Shown: positions 9,370-17,654, numbered from the stretch's first letter. The stretch is 64,000 nt of DNA from Amycolatopsis taiwanensis DSM 45107 (GCF_000519205.1 NZ_JAFB01000005.1:225724-289723), one strand, 5' to 3'. Notes: generated from the letters alone by a model not told the origin. Program-made: numbers and translations.

Positions 9370-9398
9370 ATCCGAATCGAGTCTGGAGTCCGCCCGCC

Positions 9399-10469
9399 GT
9401 GAGCGAATCCACGCGCGCGACCTACGCCGCCGCCGGAGTTGACATCGACGCCGGTGAAGAAGCCGTCGAACTGCTGAAGCCGCATGCCGGGCGGACGAGC
9501 AGGCCCGAAGTGCTCGGCGGGGTGGGGGGTTTCGCGGGACTGTTCGCGTTGAAGCCGGATCGGTGGCGGGAGCCGGTACTCGCCTCCTCGACCGACGGTG
9601 TGGGCACCAAGATCGCGGTCGCCCAGGCCATGGACAAGCACGACACGGTGGGCATCGACCTGGTCGCCATGGTGGTCGACGACCTCGTGGTGACCGGCGC
9701 CGAACCGCTGTTCCTGCAGGACTACATCGCCGTCGGCAAGGTGCACCCGAAGAAGATCGAGGCGCTGGTGAGCGGGATCGCCGAGGGATGCGTGCAGGCC
9801 GGCTGCGCGCTCCTTGGCGGGGAGACCGCGGAGCATCCGGGCCTGATGGGCGAGAACGACTACGACCTGTCGGCCACGGGCGTCGGCGTGGTGGAGGCGG
9901 CGGACCTGCTCGGCCCGGATCGTGTCCGCCCGGGCGACGTGGTGATCGCGATGGGCTCGTCGGGCCTGCACTCCAACGGCTACTCGCTGGCCCGGCACGT
10001 GCTGCTGGACATCGCGCGGATGCCGTTGGAGGGACACGTCGAGGAGTTCGGCCGTACCCTCGGCGAAGAGCTGCTCGAGCCGACCCGGATCTACGCGAAG
10101 GACTGCCTCGCGCTCGCCGCGGAGGCGGACGTGCGCACGTTCGCCCATGTCACCGGGGGCGGGCTGGCGGAGAACCTGGCCCGCGTCGTACCCCGCGGGC
10201 TGTGCGCCGAGTTGGCCAGGGACACCTGGACACCCGCGCCGGTGTTCGCGCTGATCGCGCACCGCGGCAAGGTCGAGCAGGCCGAGATGGAGCGGACGTT
10301 CAACCTGGGCGTGGGCATGGTGGCCGTGGTCAGCCCGGAGGACGTCGACCGGGCGCTGGCCGTGCTGACCGCCCGGCACGTCCCGGCGTGGACGCTGGGT
10401 GAGATCCGCCCGTCCGAGGACCCAGACGGCGCGCGCGCCGTGCTTTCCGGTGACCACCCCCGGTTCTGA
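9399..10469 (+). CDS. purM: Phosphoribosylformylglycinamidine cyclo-ligase (AIR synthetase)
   Basis: 356 residues from GTG 9399, which has CTGGAG about ten bases upstream; the frame stays open far upstream but that part is out-of-frame purF. The enzyme closes FGAM to AIR with ATP. Signatures are YAAAGVDIDAGEEAVELLK, the nucleotide loop SSTDGVGTKIAVA, GIDLVAMVVDDLVVTGAEPLFLQDY, GCALLGGETAEHPGLM and HVTGGGLAENLARV. purF and purM form one transcription unit, as in M. tuberculosis. The last 20 bases overlap the next gene. Confidence 0.96.
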   Translation: MSESTRATYAAAGVDIDAGEEAVELLKPHAGRTSRPEVLGGVGGFAGLFALKPDRWREPVLASSTDGVGTKIAVAQAMDKHDTVGIDLVAMVVDDLVVTGAEPLFLQDYIAVGKVHPKKIEALVSGIAEGCVQAGCALLGGETAEHPGLMGENDYDLSATGVGVVEAADLLGPDRVRPGDVVIAMGSSGLHSNGYSLARHVLLDIARMPLEGHVEEFGRTLGEELLEPTRIYAKDCLALAAEADVRTFAHVTGGGLAENLARVVPRGLCAELARDTWTPAPVFALIAHRGKVEQAEMERTFNLGVGMVAVVSPEDVDRALAVLTARHVPAWTLGEIRPSEDPDGARAVLSGDHPRF

Positions 10470-10893
10470 CCTCGCCGTGCTGCCCCGGCTGGTGATCCCG
10501 GCCGGGGAGCTGGCGGAACGGTTCTCCCGCTCCTCCGGGCCAGGTGGTCAGGGGGTCAACACCACGGACTCCCGGGTGGAGCTGTCGTTCGACGTCGCGC
10601 GATCGCCGTCGATACCCGCCGACCTGCGGCCGCGGCTGCTGGCCCGCCTGGCCGCCCGGCTCACCGACGGCGTGCTGACGATCGCGGCGAGCGAGCATCG
10701 GGCACAGTTGGCGAACCGGGAAGCGGCCCGGCTGCGGCTTGTCTCGGTGTTGCGGGACGCGGCCGCGCCGCCGCCACCGAAACGGCGCCCCACCAGGCCG
10801 ACCCGCGGCTCGAAGGAACGCCGCCTTGCCGAGAAGAAGCGCCGCGGCGAGGTGAAGCGTGGCCGCCGCGCCCGCAACGAGGACGGCGGCTAG
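10450..10893 (+). CDS. arfB: Ribosome-rescue peptidyl-tRNA hydrolase (ArfB/YaeJ type)
   Basis: 147 residues from GTG 10450, overlapping the end of purM by 20 bases. The catalytic loop RSSGPGGQGVNTTDSRVEL contains GGQ at about residues 26-28, and the C-terminal tail is very basic (SKERRLAEKKRRGEVKRGRRAR), as needed to enter the mRNA channel of stalled ribosomes. The family hydrolyses peptidyl-tRNA on stalled ribosomes without a stop codon. The overlap suggests translational coupling with purM. Confidence 0.88.
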   Translation: MTTPGSDLAVLPRLVIPAGELAERFSRSSGPGGQGVNTTDSRVELSFDVARSPSIPADLRPRLLARLAARLTDGVLTIAASEHRAQLANREAARLRLVSVLRDAAAPPPPKRRPTRPTRGSKERRLAEKKRRGEVKRGRRARNEDGG

Positions 10894-10907
10894 CGGTAGG
10901 CGATGAC

Positions 10908-10921
10908 GGATGACATCATCC
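10908..10921 (+). promoter_or_regulatory. Inverted repeat upstream of LysE-family exporter
   Basis: GGATGA and TCATCC arms flank CA, ending five bases before the GTG at 10927. The site overlaps the alternative ATG at 10903 and would block a promoter feeding the exporter. Confidence 0.4.
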
Positions 10922-10926
10922 GCCGG

Positions 10927-11562
10927 GTGAGCACCGACACCGTCCTCGCCTTCGCAGCACTCGCCGCGGTTCTGGTCGCAATTCCCGGCCCGGCAGTCAT
11001 CCTGGTTCTCAAGAGCGCCATGCTGCGGGGACGGGGATCCGCGATCGTGACCGCGCTCGGCGTACTCACCGCAGACCTGATCTGGGCGACCGCCTCGATC
11101 GCCGGCCTCACCGCCTTGCTCGTGTCCTCGCAACTCGTGTTCGACGCCGTCCGCATCGCTGGCGCCGCCTACCTCATCTATCTCGGTATCCGGCTCATGC
11201 GGACCCGCGAGTTCCAACCCACGGCAGCGGATGGCGCTCTCAAGGAGCGCGGCAGCGTAACGAGTCGCCGAGCCTTCGTCGAGGGTTTGCTCAGCGACCT
11301 GTCCAACCCGAAGACGGTGTTGGTGTACGCGAGCGTGATCCCACAGTTCCTCACGGTCTCCAGCTCAGCGTCGGATGCCTTCGTTCTCGGCGTTGTGTTC
11401 GCGCTCGCGGGGTTTCTCTCGCTGCTGGTCTATGCGCTCGTCTTCGGCGCTGCCGGCACGCTGATTCGCAACGGCAGGATTGCACGGAACGTGCTCCGCG
11501 GCGGCGGAGGCGTCCTGAGTCTCTTCGGCCTGGGCCTGCTGATCCATCGCCCAGCCCACTGA
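10927..11562 (+). CDS. LysE/RhtB-family amino-acid exporter
   Basis: About 211 residues from GTG 10927; an ATG at 10903 would add eight residues but falls inside an inverted repeat. Six membrane segments are evident. The N-terminal AIPGPAVILVLKSAMLRGRGSAIVTALGVLTADLIW block is the LysE family signature, and SRRAFVEGLLSDLSNPKTVLVYASVIPQFL is the second conserved block. The family exports basic or neutral amino acids or homoserine lactones. It shares no operon partner, lying 9-33 bases after arfB. Substrate cannot be read from the sequence. Confidence 0.88.
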   Translation: MSTDTVLAFAALAAVLVAIPGPAVILVLKSAMLRGRGSAIVTALGVLTADLIWATASIAGLTALLVSSQLVFDAVRIAGAAYLIYLGIRLMRTREFQPTAADGALKERGSVTSRRAFVEGLLSDLSNPKTVLVYASVIPQFLTVSSSASDAFVLGVVFALAGFLSLLVYALVFGAAGTLIRNGRIARNVLRGGGGVLSLFGLGLLIHRPAH

Positions 11563-11777
11563 GTCACGGCCCGGCTCGCCCGGCAACGTCCGGACAGGAG
11601 TACCTGGCCGCCACGCGAACCACTGCTGGGCTGGGGAGACATGCCCCAGCCCTGCTCATGCCGCTCACGGGTAGCGCGGCGGGATTCGGTCTGAAACGCT
11701 CCTCCGCCTCCTGGTGGTGTCGTATGGTCACAGGGTCGACACGGAGCGGGAGGGGTCGTGGGGTTCGAGGTCTGGCC

Positions 11778-12767
11778 ATGCTGCGCCGTGCCGCCGGGGA
11801 TGTGTCCGACGCTATTACCGGGCTGCTCAATGGGGTGAAGGAGGTCCACAGCCTCGCAGCCGCCCACGAGTTCACCATCGGTGAAGATGGCAGCATCACC
11901 AGCCTTGCGCCGCCCCCAGTGTGCACCGACGCCGACCCCGACGGGTCGCAGGCGACACGCGACCGGCAGCGGATCGCGGTCGAGTTGCAGGATCGAATCC
12001 AGGAGGTGCTGCGTTCCGCCGAGGACGTGGACAACGACTTCTGCGCCGTGCTCGACCGCATCCTCTCCAACCGCGTCCTCGACCCGGGCAGCGATCACAC
12101 GGACCTCGCGGCTGCGGGCAACTCCGGCGCGGCGCTCGGCTCGCTCAGCATCCCGGCCCCACCCCCGGCCGGCGCGACACCGGCAGAGAACGCCGCCTGG
12201 TGGGCCACGCTGTCACACGACCAGCAACTCGTCCTCATCCACGACCGCCCCGAACTGGTCGGCAACCGGGACGGGGTGGCCGCGTGGGCGCGCAGCCAGG
12301 CCAACCTGGCCATGGTCCCGAAACTGCGCACGCAGTTGCAGCAGCAGTACGACACTGTTCTGGCCCAGGCCAGCGGAAAAGAGCGGAACACCGGGGTCGA
12401 CGACGCGGTCTTCTTCGGCTCACCCGGCATCACCGACAAACCGGCCCTCGGCCCCATCCCCATCAACGGCAACCCGCTACACGACCTCCAGATCCCCACC
12501 GGCCACGCCTACGACCTCGCCGCCAACGGCGACCCCATCGCCAACGACGTCCCCCTAATCGGACGCTTCGGCCCCGCGCCACAGACCCTCGACGGCATGA
12601 ACCACCTCTCCACCGACGCCGCACTAACCCCCGACGGACAACAACTGACCACTTCCCACGGCCACAGCGAGTACACCACGTCCATCAACGGCATCGACAC
12701 GACCAGCAAATACAACATCGCAGCCGTCGTCGCCGGACAGCCAGACCTCACCATTCCGGCACGTTAG
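11778..12767 (+). CDS. Damaged WXG100/DUF1023-type protein lacking its hydrolase domain
   Basis: About 330 residues from ATG 11778. Residues 1-45 (LRRAAGDVSDAITGLLNGVKEVHSLAAAHEFTIGEDG) and the middle (PAENAAWWATLSHDQQLVLIHDRPELVGNRDGVAAWARSQAN) are like the lead-in of actinobacterial DUF1023 alpha/beta hydrolases with a WXG100-like start. The hydrolase domain itself (GxSYG nucleophile) is absent. The C-terminal 110 residues are Asn/Asp/Pro-rich and unrecognised. A GTG at 11758 behind GGGAGGGG encodes VGFEVWP and then needs one extra base to join this frame, so a frameshift near 11775 is likely. It may be a remnant or a polymorphic secreted protein. Confidence 0.6.
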   Translation: MLRRAAGDVSDAITGLLNGVKEVHSLAAAHEFTIGEDGSITSLAPPPVCTDADPDGSQATRDRQRIAVELQDRIQEVLRSAEDVDNDFCAVLDRILSNRVLDPGSDHTDLAAAGNSGAALGSLSIPAPPPAGATPAENAAWWATLSHDQQLVLIHDRPELVGNRDGVAAWARSQANLAMVPKLRTQLQQQYDTVLAQASGKERNTGVDDAVFFGSPGITDKPALGPIPINGNPLHDLQIPTGHAYDLAANGDPIANDVPLIGRFGPAPQTLDGMNHLSTDAALTPDGQQLTTSHGHSEYTTSINGIDTTSKYNIAAVVAGQPDLTIPAR

Positions 12768-12783
12768 GAAGGGAGTCACGCTC

Positions 12784-13368
12784 ATTCGGCTTCACATCAG
12801 CGCGATCCTCATCGTGCTTGTTGCCACCGGTCTTGCCCTTACCGCATGTGGCGGACGCATTGGAACGGACACGCCCACAACCACCATGAATACCCAACAG
12901 CAAGTCCACGAGCTGGAGAGCCGGCCGGACATCAACCAGATCATGGCAAATTACACCGATATGCGAGACAAGCTGGCTCAACGACTGACGGCCGAACTTG
13001 ACATGGGTGACTGGCAAGACCTTCATGATGGCAGGGAATCAGGGTGCGCAAACGAGTTCCCGAATGTCGACCGCTACGATGTCGTTCGCCATAACCTGGA
13101 CCGGCTGTCGAATGATCGGAGCATCAGCACGGAGCAGTGGCCTAAGGCCGTGGAAATAATTTCCAACGTAGCTAGCACCTATGGCTTTAACCGCACTGGA
13201 CCGCGGGTAGACAAGCCCCCGTCACACTACATAACCATTCTTGACCAATACGGTGCCGAGCTGTTTGTGGGAACAGAACAACAGACGGTCATTTCGGTCA
13301 CCACAGGTTGCCACCTGACGCCGCAGGCGAAGGCACGAGGCACCACAGGTACGACGGCGACTCCGTGA
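12784..13368 (+). CDS. LppA-family lipoprotein
   Basis: About 194 residues. The only standard start, GTG 12814, leaves a signal peptide with no basic residue (LVATGLALTAC). Reading on upstream gives R-L-H-I-S-A-I-L-I-V, a proper lipoprotein leader, from an ATT at 12784 that has AAGGGAG eight bases upstream. The lipobox is LTAC. The body (RPDINQIMANYTDMRDKLAQRL, GCANEFPNVDRYDV, WPKAVEIISNVASTYGF, VTTGCHL) resembles mycobacterial LppA. GC content is visibly lower than in the neighbours (runs such as GGAAATAATTTCC), which hints at foreign origin. It directly follows the DUF1023-like gene. Confidence 0.7.
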   Translation: MRLHISAILIVLVATGLALTACGGRIGTDTPTTTMNTQQQVHELESRPDINQIMANYTDMRDKLAQRLTAELDMGDWQDLHDGRESGCANEFPNVDRYDVVRHNLDRLSNDRSISTEQWPKAVEIISNVASTYGFNRTGPRVDKPPSHYITILDQYGAELFVGTEQQTVISVTTGCHLTPQAKARGTTGTTATP

Positions 13369-13503
13369 CCCACCGTCGGGTCAGTTGGCCGGGGAGAGTG
13401 CCTCGCTGCGCAGGTGCTGGAGGTGGAGGCCACGCCGGACATCGCAGGGGGTGGTCCGCGGTGCCAGTGACCGTGCGGTCTCCGCCCGGGCGCCGCCTTC
13501 CGG

Positions 13504-14364
13504 TCAGTCGTACGAGTAGAAGCCGCGACCGCACTTCTTGCCGAGCAGTCCGGCGTCGACCATGCGCAGCAGCAATGGCGGCGGCGAGTACAGGGGCTCC
13601 TTGAACTCCTCGTACATGGACTCGGCGATGGCCTTGATGGTGTCGAGCCCGATCAGGTCGGACAGGCGCAGCGGACCCATGGGATGCGCGGTGCCGAACT
13701 CCATCCCGCGGTCGATGTCCTCCGCCGAGGCGAACCCGGATTCGATCATCCGCACCGCAGAGAGCAGGTACGGCACCAGCAGCGCGTTCACGATGAAGCC
13801 GGCGCGGTCCTTGGACCGGATCACCGTCTTGCCGAGCGCGCCGGTGGCATGCTCGTCCGCCCGCCGGATCGTCTCTTCACCGGTGAGCAGGGACGGCACG
13901 AGTTCGACCAGCGGCAGCACCGGGACCGGGTTGAAGAAGTGGATACCGACCACCTGGGCCGGCCGGCCGGTGGCCATGCCGAGCTTCATGATCGGAATCG
14001 AGGAGGTGTTCGAGGCGAGAATGGCCTCCGGCCGCTCGACGATCTTGTCCAGCGAGCGGAACACCTCGACCTTGGCCTGCTCCTGCTCGATGATGGCCTC
14101 GACGACGAGATCGCGATCGGCGAACGCGCCCAGATCGGTGGTGAAGGACAGCCGGTTCAGCGCCGCCTCGGCGTCGTCCGCGGTGAGCTTTCCGTTGCGG
14201 ACACCACGCTGCAGCGACTTCTCGATCCGCGCCCGGCCGGCGTCCAGTGCCGGCTGGCTCACCTCGGTGACGATCACGTCGGCGCCCGCCTTGGCATGCA
14301 CCTCGGCGATCCCGGCACCCATCAGCCCCGCACCGACCACACCGACCTTCTCGATGTCGACCAT
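13504..14364 (-). CDS. fadB2: 3-hydroxybutyryl-CoA dehydrogenase
   Basis: 286 residues. NAD-binding Rossmann start KVGVVGAGLMGAGIAEVHAKAG (GxGxxG at residues 10-15), the family signature VGIHFFNPVPVLPLVELVPS containing the catalytic His, and the C-terminal NALLVPYLLSAVRMIESGFASAEDIDRGMEFGTAHPMGPLRLSDLIGLD. It interconverts acetoacetyl-CoA and 3-hydroxybutyryl-CoA. The length matches the short bacterial FadB2/PaaH form, without a hydratase domain. The 135-bp gap at 13369-13503 shows nothing clear. Confidence 0.92.
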   Translation of the reverse strand: MVDIEKVGVVGAGLMGAGIAEVHAKAGADVIVTEVSQPALDAGRARIEKSLQRGVRNGKLTADDAEAALNRLSFTTDLGAFADRDLVVEAIIEQEQAKVEVFRSLDKIVERPEAILASNTSSIPIMKLGMATGRPAQVVGIHFFNPVPVLPLVELVPSLLTGEETIRRADEHATGALGKTVIRSKDRAGFIVNALLVPYLLSAVRMIESGFASAEDIDRGMEFGTAHPMGPLRLSDLIGLDTIKAIAESMYEEFKEPLYSPPPLLLRMVDAGLLGKKCGRGFYSYD

Positions 14365-14448
14365 CCGACCTCCTCATCGGCGCCACGCATACGACAGAGC
14401 CGTAGCGTGACCACTCACCACACCACGGTCACGTACACGTCACGACGC

Positions 14449-14483
14449 GAGGGCAGGCCCGGGGAGACCCCGGGCCCGCCCTC
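14449..14483 (-). terminator. Strong hairpin after the DUF3073 gene
   Basis: Arms 14449-14464 and 14468-14483 pair over 16 positions with a single mismatch and a three-base loop. It begins 14 bases after the DUF3073 stop. It lacks a T run, as is usual for high-GC actinobacterial terminators. Confidence 0.7.
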
Positions 14484-14496
14484 ACCTCGTCAACAG

Positions 14497-14685
14497 TCAA
14501 CGACGGTAGTCTTCGTCGTATTCGTCGGCGTACGGGTCCTCGTACTTGTCGTCCTCGTCGTGGGAGTTCTGAGAGGATTTACCTGACAGCTCGCGCTGCA
14601 AAGCGGCGAAGTCAGTGTCGTGAGTGCTGTACTTGAGCTCTCGCGCCACCTTCGTCTGCTTGGCCTTAGCCCGGCCGCGCCCCAT
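14497..14685 (-). CDS. DUF3073 small acidic-tailed protein
   Basis: 62 residues. The start MGRGRAKAKQTKVARELKYSTHDTDF is the DUF3073 signature (residues 1-26). The C-terminus is a run of acidic residues and tyrosines (EDDKYEDPYADEYDEDY). The orthologue in M. tuberculosis, Rv0810c, also sits next to purM. Function unknown; the split basic head and acidic tail suggest nucleic-acid or protein binding. Transcribed divergently from the gene at 14871. Confidence 0.92.
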   Translation of the reverse strand: MGRGRAKAKQTKVARELKYSTHDTDFAALQRELSGKSSQNSHDEDDKYEDPYADEYDEDYRR

Positions 14686-14870
14686 GGCTCGACCCCCTCG
14701 CACAGGGACGGGGCGGCCGGGGGAAACGGCGGCCCCGCATCGTCTCGACAACTATTTCCTGTAGACACCGTACCTTGTCGCAGGGGGAGAATGCGACGCG
14801 GCTTCTCGTCTCGTGGCGAGAGTCTCCCCTCGGTACACCCGGCGGAGCGGCGACGTGCCACGATGCAAAG

Positions 14871-15764
14871 GTGCTTCGACCGTTCGTGGCTTATCTGCGG
14901 GTGTACGAGCCCCTGTCCACGTTCGGCGATCCGCCCCCTGGGCCGCTCGTCAAGGCGGTGAAGGACACTCGGCTGACCAGCGGGATGGCCGGGGAACGCG
15001 AGCATACGATGTGGCTCAAGTCACAGGTTTCCACGCCGGTCCGGTTGCTGCCCGCGGAGCTGGCCAACGGTCGAGCCGCGCCGAGCACGGCGACCGATGT
15101 GCTGGTGCTGGACCCGGCCGAGGTACCCGGCGAAACCGGACCCGGTCCGCTGGTCTGTCCGCTCGAACTGCGGGCCCGCTCGGCCGCCGCCCTGATCAGC
15201 TTCCTCGACGACGCACCGCCCGCGCTGCGGTCCGCCGTCGGAACGGCCACCGGATTCACCCCCGACAAGGCACGGTCCCGGGCCGGTGCCGCCCTGGGCA
15301 ACCTGCCCAAGTCGGCCGTCCACATGCTGACCACCACCTGGACGGTCCCGCTGCCGTGGTTCGCGCTGGTCGACCCGGACCAGCGGCGGCTGGAGCTCGG
15401 TGACGGCCAGGATGACCCGCGGCGTGAGATGTCCTGGCGGGTGGCGATGCGGGACGCGCGGCGCCGGGTGACCGAAGCCCGGGAACTGGTGGGGCGCACG
15501 CTCGGCGAATCCGGGCCGGCCCGGATTCTCACCGAGACCGAGCGGTGGCTGACGAACTTCGATCCCGGCTCGGCGGTCGAACTCGACTACGGCGGCCTCG
15601 TACAGCTGATCACCGATGCGGACCTGGAGTCGGACACCTCCGCCGAGGAGGTGCACAGCATCCTGGCGGCGCTCCGGTCCGGGAACATCGAGCGCCTGGC
15701 CGAGCTGTTCGACGAGCTGCGCGGATACTGGAACACCATCGCCGCGCGGGAACACGCCAACTAG
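14871..15764 (+). CDS. Conserved actinobacterial hypothetical protein
   Basis: 297 residues from GTG 14871; CACGAT six bases upstream could be a leaderless -10. The protein is soluble, with blocks VAYLRVYEPLSTF, EREHTMWLKSQVSTPVRLLP, LVCPLELRARSAAALISFLDD and PLPWFALVDPDQRRL, then a helical C-terminus ending in VHSILAALRSGNIERLAELFDELRGYW. Similar proteins are found next to DUF3073 in related genomes, but no function is known to me. It converges on the RsiG-like gene. Confidence 0.75.
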   Translation: MLRPFVAYLRVYEPLSTFGDPPPGPLVKAVKDTRLTSGMAGEREHTMWLKSQVSTPVRLLPAELANGRAAPSTATDVLVLDPAEVPGETGPGPLVCPLELRARSAAALISFLDDAPPALRSAVGTATGFTPDKARSRAGAALGNLPKSAVHMLTTTWTVPLPWFALVDPDQRRLELGDGQDDPRREMSWRVAMRDARRRVTEARELVGRTLGESGPARILTETERWLTNFDPGSAVELDYGGLVQLITDADLESDTSAEEVHSILAALRSGNIERLAELFDELRGYWNTIAAREHAN

Positions 15765-15774
15765 AAACCGGTCC

Positions 15775-15832
15775 GAAGTGACTTGCACAGCGGTGCAAGT
15801 GGACGGCCTCACCGCAAGCGGCTCCGCCGCTT
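15775..15832. repeat. Dispersed intergenic hairpin repeat, family B (copy 1)
   Basis: Between two convergent genes. It holds two hairpins: ACTTGCAC/GTGCAAGT with a four-base loop (15781-15800) and AAGCGG/CCGCTT with a five-base loop (15816-15832). A related, interrupted copy lies at 26564-26734, also between convergent genes. Confidence 0.65.
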
Positions 15833-15841
15833 TGAACGGCG

Positions 15842-16438
15842 TCAGTCCTCGCGGGCGCGCTCGGCCGCCAGCAGGTCGTCGACCGAGGCCGAGCCGCGGG
15901 CGTAACGAGCGGCGATCTCCGCGTTGAGCTGGTCCACCACGGCCTGCACCTCGCGCCGCCGCGCCGACACCGAGGTCTCTTCCTCGGCGTAGTCACCCAG
16001 AGTGGCCTCGAGCTTTTCGTCGCTGAGCGAGCTCACGTCCGACAGGTCGGCGTTGCCGACCAGAGCCTCGGCCTGCCGCCGGTGCTGACCGGTACGCGAC
16101 GGTTCGAGCGGCTGGTGACGCCCCAGACCGCGGGCCGGCCGCAAGGCGTTGTCGGAGAGGATGGCCGCCAGCCGGTCCACGACGCTGAGTTCACCGCCGG
16201 TGCTGCGCCGGTCCTGTTCGGCGCGCACGATGTCGATCCGGGCGTGCAAAAGTCTTCGCAGATAGGACAGGTCGGTTTCTTCCTGTGCGGCTTCGTTACG
16301 GCGCTCACGCAGCTGGTCCAGAGACAGCTCTTCGAGGCCACGCACGTAGCCAGGGTCCAGGACGCGGTCGATACGGCGGCGCCCGCCCGGCCGGACTTCG
16401 ATCACGGCGACATCCTGCTCTATCTTCCTCACCCACAC
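15842..16438 (-). CDS. rsiG: RsiG-like c-di-GMP-dependent anti-sigma factor homologue
   Basis: 198 residues, mostly a long helical hairpin. The block DLSYLRRLLHARIDIVRAEQ near residues 55-75 and ETSVSARRREVQAVVDQLNA near 150-170 are the two helices that carry the E(X)3S(X)2R(X)3Q(X)3D c-di-GMP motif known from Streptomyces RsiG, which sequesters sigma WhiG. The second copy is exact; in the first the Gln is a His. Older databases call the family aerial mycelium formation protein. No whiG is in the window. It lies 19 bp downstream of ygfZ on the same strand. Confidence 0.8.
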   Translation of the reverse strand: MWVRKIEQDVAVIEVRPGGRRRIDRVLDPGYVRGLEELSLDQLRERRNEAAQEETDLSYLRRLLHARIDIVRAEQDRRSTGGELSVVDRLAAILSDNALRPARGLGRHQPLEPSRTGQHRRQAEALVGNADLSDVSSLSDEKLEATLGDYAEEETSVSARRREVQAVVDQLNAEIAARYARGSASVDDLLAAERARED

Positions 16439-16457
16439 CAGGGTGGATCTTTCCCGG

Positions 16458-17579
16458 TTACCCGCGAAGGCGGGTGGCCGCTTCCCGGCCCGGAGCCGCT
16501 CCCTCCGGGGGCACGGAGTCCGGGTCGACCGCGGCCTGCACGACCCGGTCCTCGGCGCCGGCCAGCAGCTCGGCGCCGACCGGGGTCGACCTCTTGATCA
16601 ACGCGAGCGCCACCGGCCCGAGCTCGTGGTGCAGCGCCACGCTGCCCACCCGGCCGACGACCCGCTCTCCCATCCGCACCGGATCACCCGTTTCCGGGTA
16701 ACGCTCGGGAGAACCGTCGAGATGCAGCAGAAGCATCCGCCGGGGCGGGCGGCCCACGTTGAACACCTTCGCCACGGTCTCCTGGCCTCGGTAGCAGCCC
16801 TTCGCCACGTGCGCCGCACTGCCGATCCAGTTCACCTCGTGCGGGATGGTGCGCTCGTCGGTGTCCACCCCCAGCCGCGGACGCAGCGACTCGACCCGTA
16901 ACGCGTCGAACGCCCAGCTGCCGGCCGGACGCGCACCCGCGTCGGTGAGCCGCTGCCACCAGCCGGTGAGCTCGCCACGGGGCACCACGAGGTCCACGCT
17001 GGACCGGCCCGGCCACGGCATCCGCCGGGCGAAGCCGCCCGGCACGGCGGCCACGGCATGGGCCTCGCCGCCGAGCTCGACATCCACCGCGGCCAGGACG
17101 GAATCGGCGTCCGGGCCCAGCACGGAGAGCACGGCCAGTTCCCCGGTCACGTCGGCGATCTCCACCTGCGACCAGAACTTCATCGCTTCGAGGTACTCAC
17201 GCAGCGTCTGCGGCCCGCCCTTGGGCAGGGCGCTGGTCGCGTGCGCCCCGGGATCGGTGTCGAGATAGACCGCTTCTCCCACGTGCGCCAGCACCATGTG
17301 CGTGTCGACATGACCCTGGCTGTCCAGCACCAGGGCCTCGGTGCCGCCGGCCAGCTCGGTGACGTGCTGGGAGACGACCAGATGCAGCCAGGACAACCGT
17401 TCCGGGCCGCTCACCCGCAGTACTTCCCGGTGCGAGCGGTCGACCACGGCGGCGTTCCGGGTCGCGGTGCGCTGTTCGGCGAACGGATCCCCCCAATGCC
17501 ACGGCACGCCCTGCTCGGGATGAGCCTCCGGCGGGGCGATCGAACCGGGCACGTCGAGCAACGGTGACTGGTAGGGCAT
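16458..17579 (-). CDS. ygfZ: YgfZ/GcvT-domain folate-binding protein
   Basis: 373 residues from ATG 17579, which has TACGAT six bases upstream; a GTG at 17609 with GGAGG is the alternative. It has the aminomethyltransferase-like fold with VVDRSHREVLRVSGPERLSWLHLVVSQ near the start and the YgfZ motif KGCYRGQETVAKVFNVG (Cys in KGCYxGQE near residue 280) and no glycine-cleavage partner genes. YgfZ uses tetrahydrofolate to support Fe-S cluster assembly or repair. The mycobacterial orthologue is Rv0811c, in the same place beside Rv0812. Confidence 0.9.
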   Translation of the reverse strand: MPYQSPLLDVPGSIAPPEAHPEQGVPWHWGDPFAEQRTATRNAAVVDRSHREVLRVSGPERLSWLHLVVSQHVTELAGGTEALVLDSQGHVDTHMVLAHVGEAVYLDTDPGAHATSALPKGGPQTLREYLEAMKFWSQVEIADVTGELAVLSVLGPDADSVLAAVDVELGGEAHAVAAVPGGFARRMPWPGRSSVDLVVPRGELTGWWQRLTDAGARPAGSWAFDALRVESLRPRLGVDTDERTIPHEVNWIGSAAHVAKGCYRGQETVAKVFNVGRPPRRMLLLHLDGSPERYPETGDPVRMGERVVGRVGSVALHHELGPVALALIKRSTPVGAELLAGAEDRVVQAAVDPDSVPPEGAAPGREAATRLRG

Positions 17580-17585
17580 AACCCG

Positions 17586-17591
17586 ATCGTA
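17586..17591 (-). promoter_or_regulatory. -10 element of ygfZ, leaderless geometry
   Basis: TACGAT on the minus strand lies six bases before the ATG at 17579. Confidence 0.4.
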
Positions 17592-17644
17592 GGCCGTCAA
17601 TGTTTTCACCGGATCCTCCAGTGATCATCTTGGCACGGTGAGTA

Positions 17645-17650
17645 GGTTGG
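17645..17650 (+). promoter_or_regulatory. -10 element of the PabC-like gene, leaderless geometry
   Basis: TAGGTT lies four bases before the ATG at 17655 (adjacent GGCTG included, spacing is short but within the leaderless pattern); no ribosome-binding site is present. Confidence 0.35.
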
Positions 17651-17654
17651 GCTG

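Noticed and set aside
7764-10469. A 901-residue open frame spanning purF and purM
   Set aside because: The first 545 codons are out-of-frame purF; PurM homology begins only at the GTG at 9399. It is not a fusion protein.
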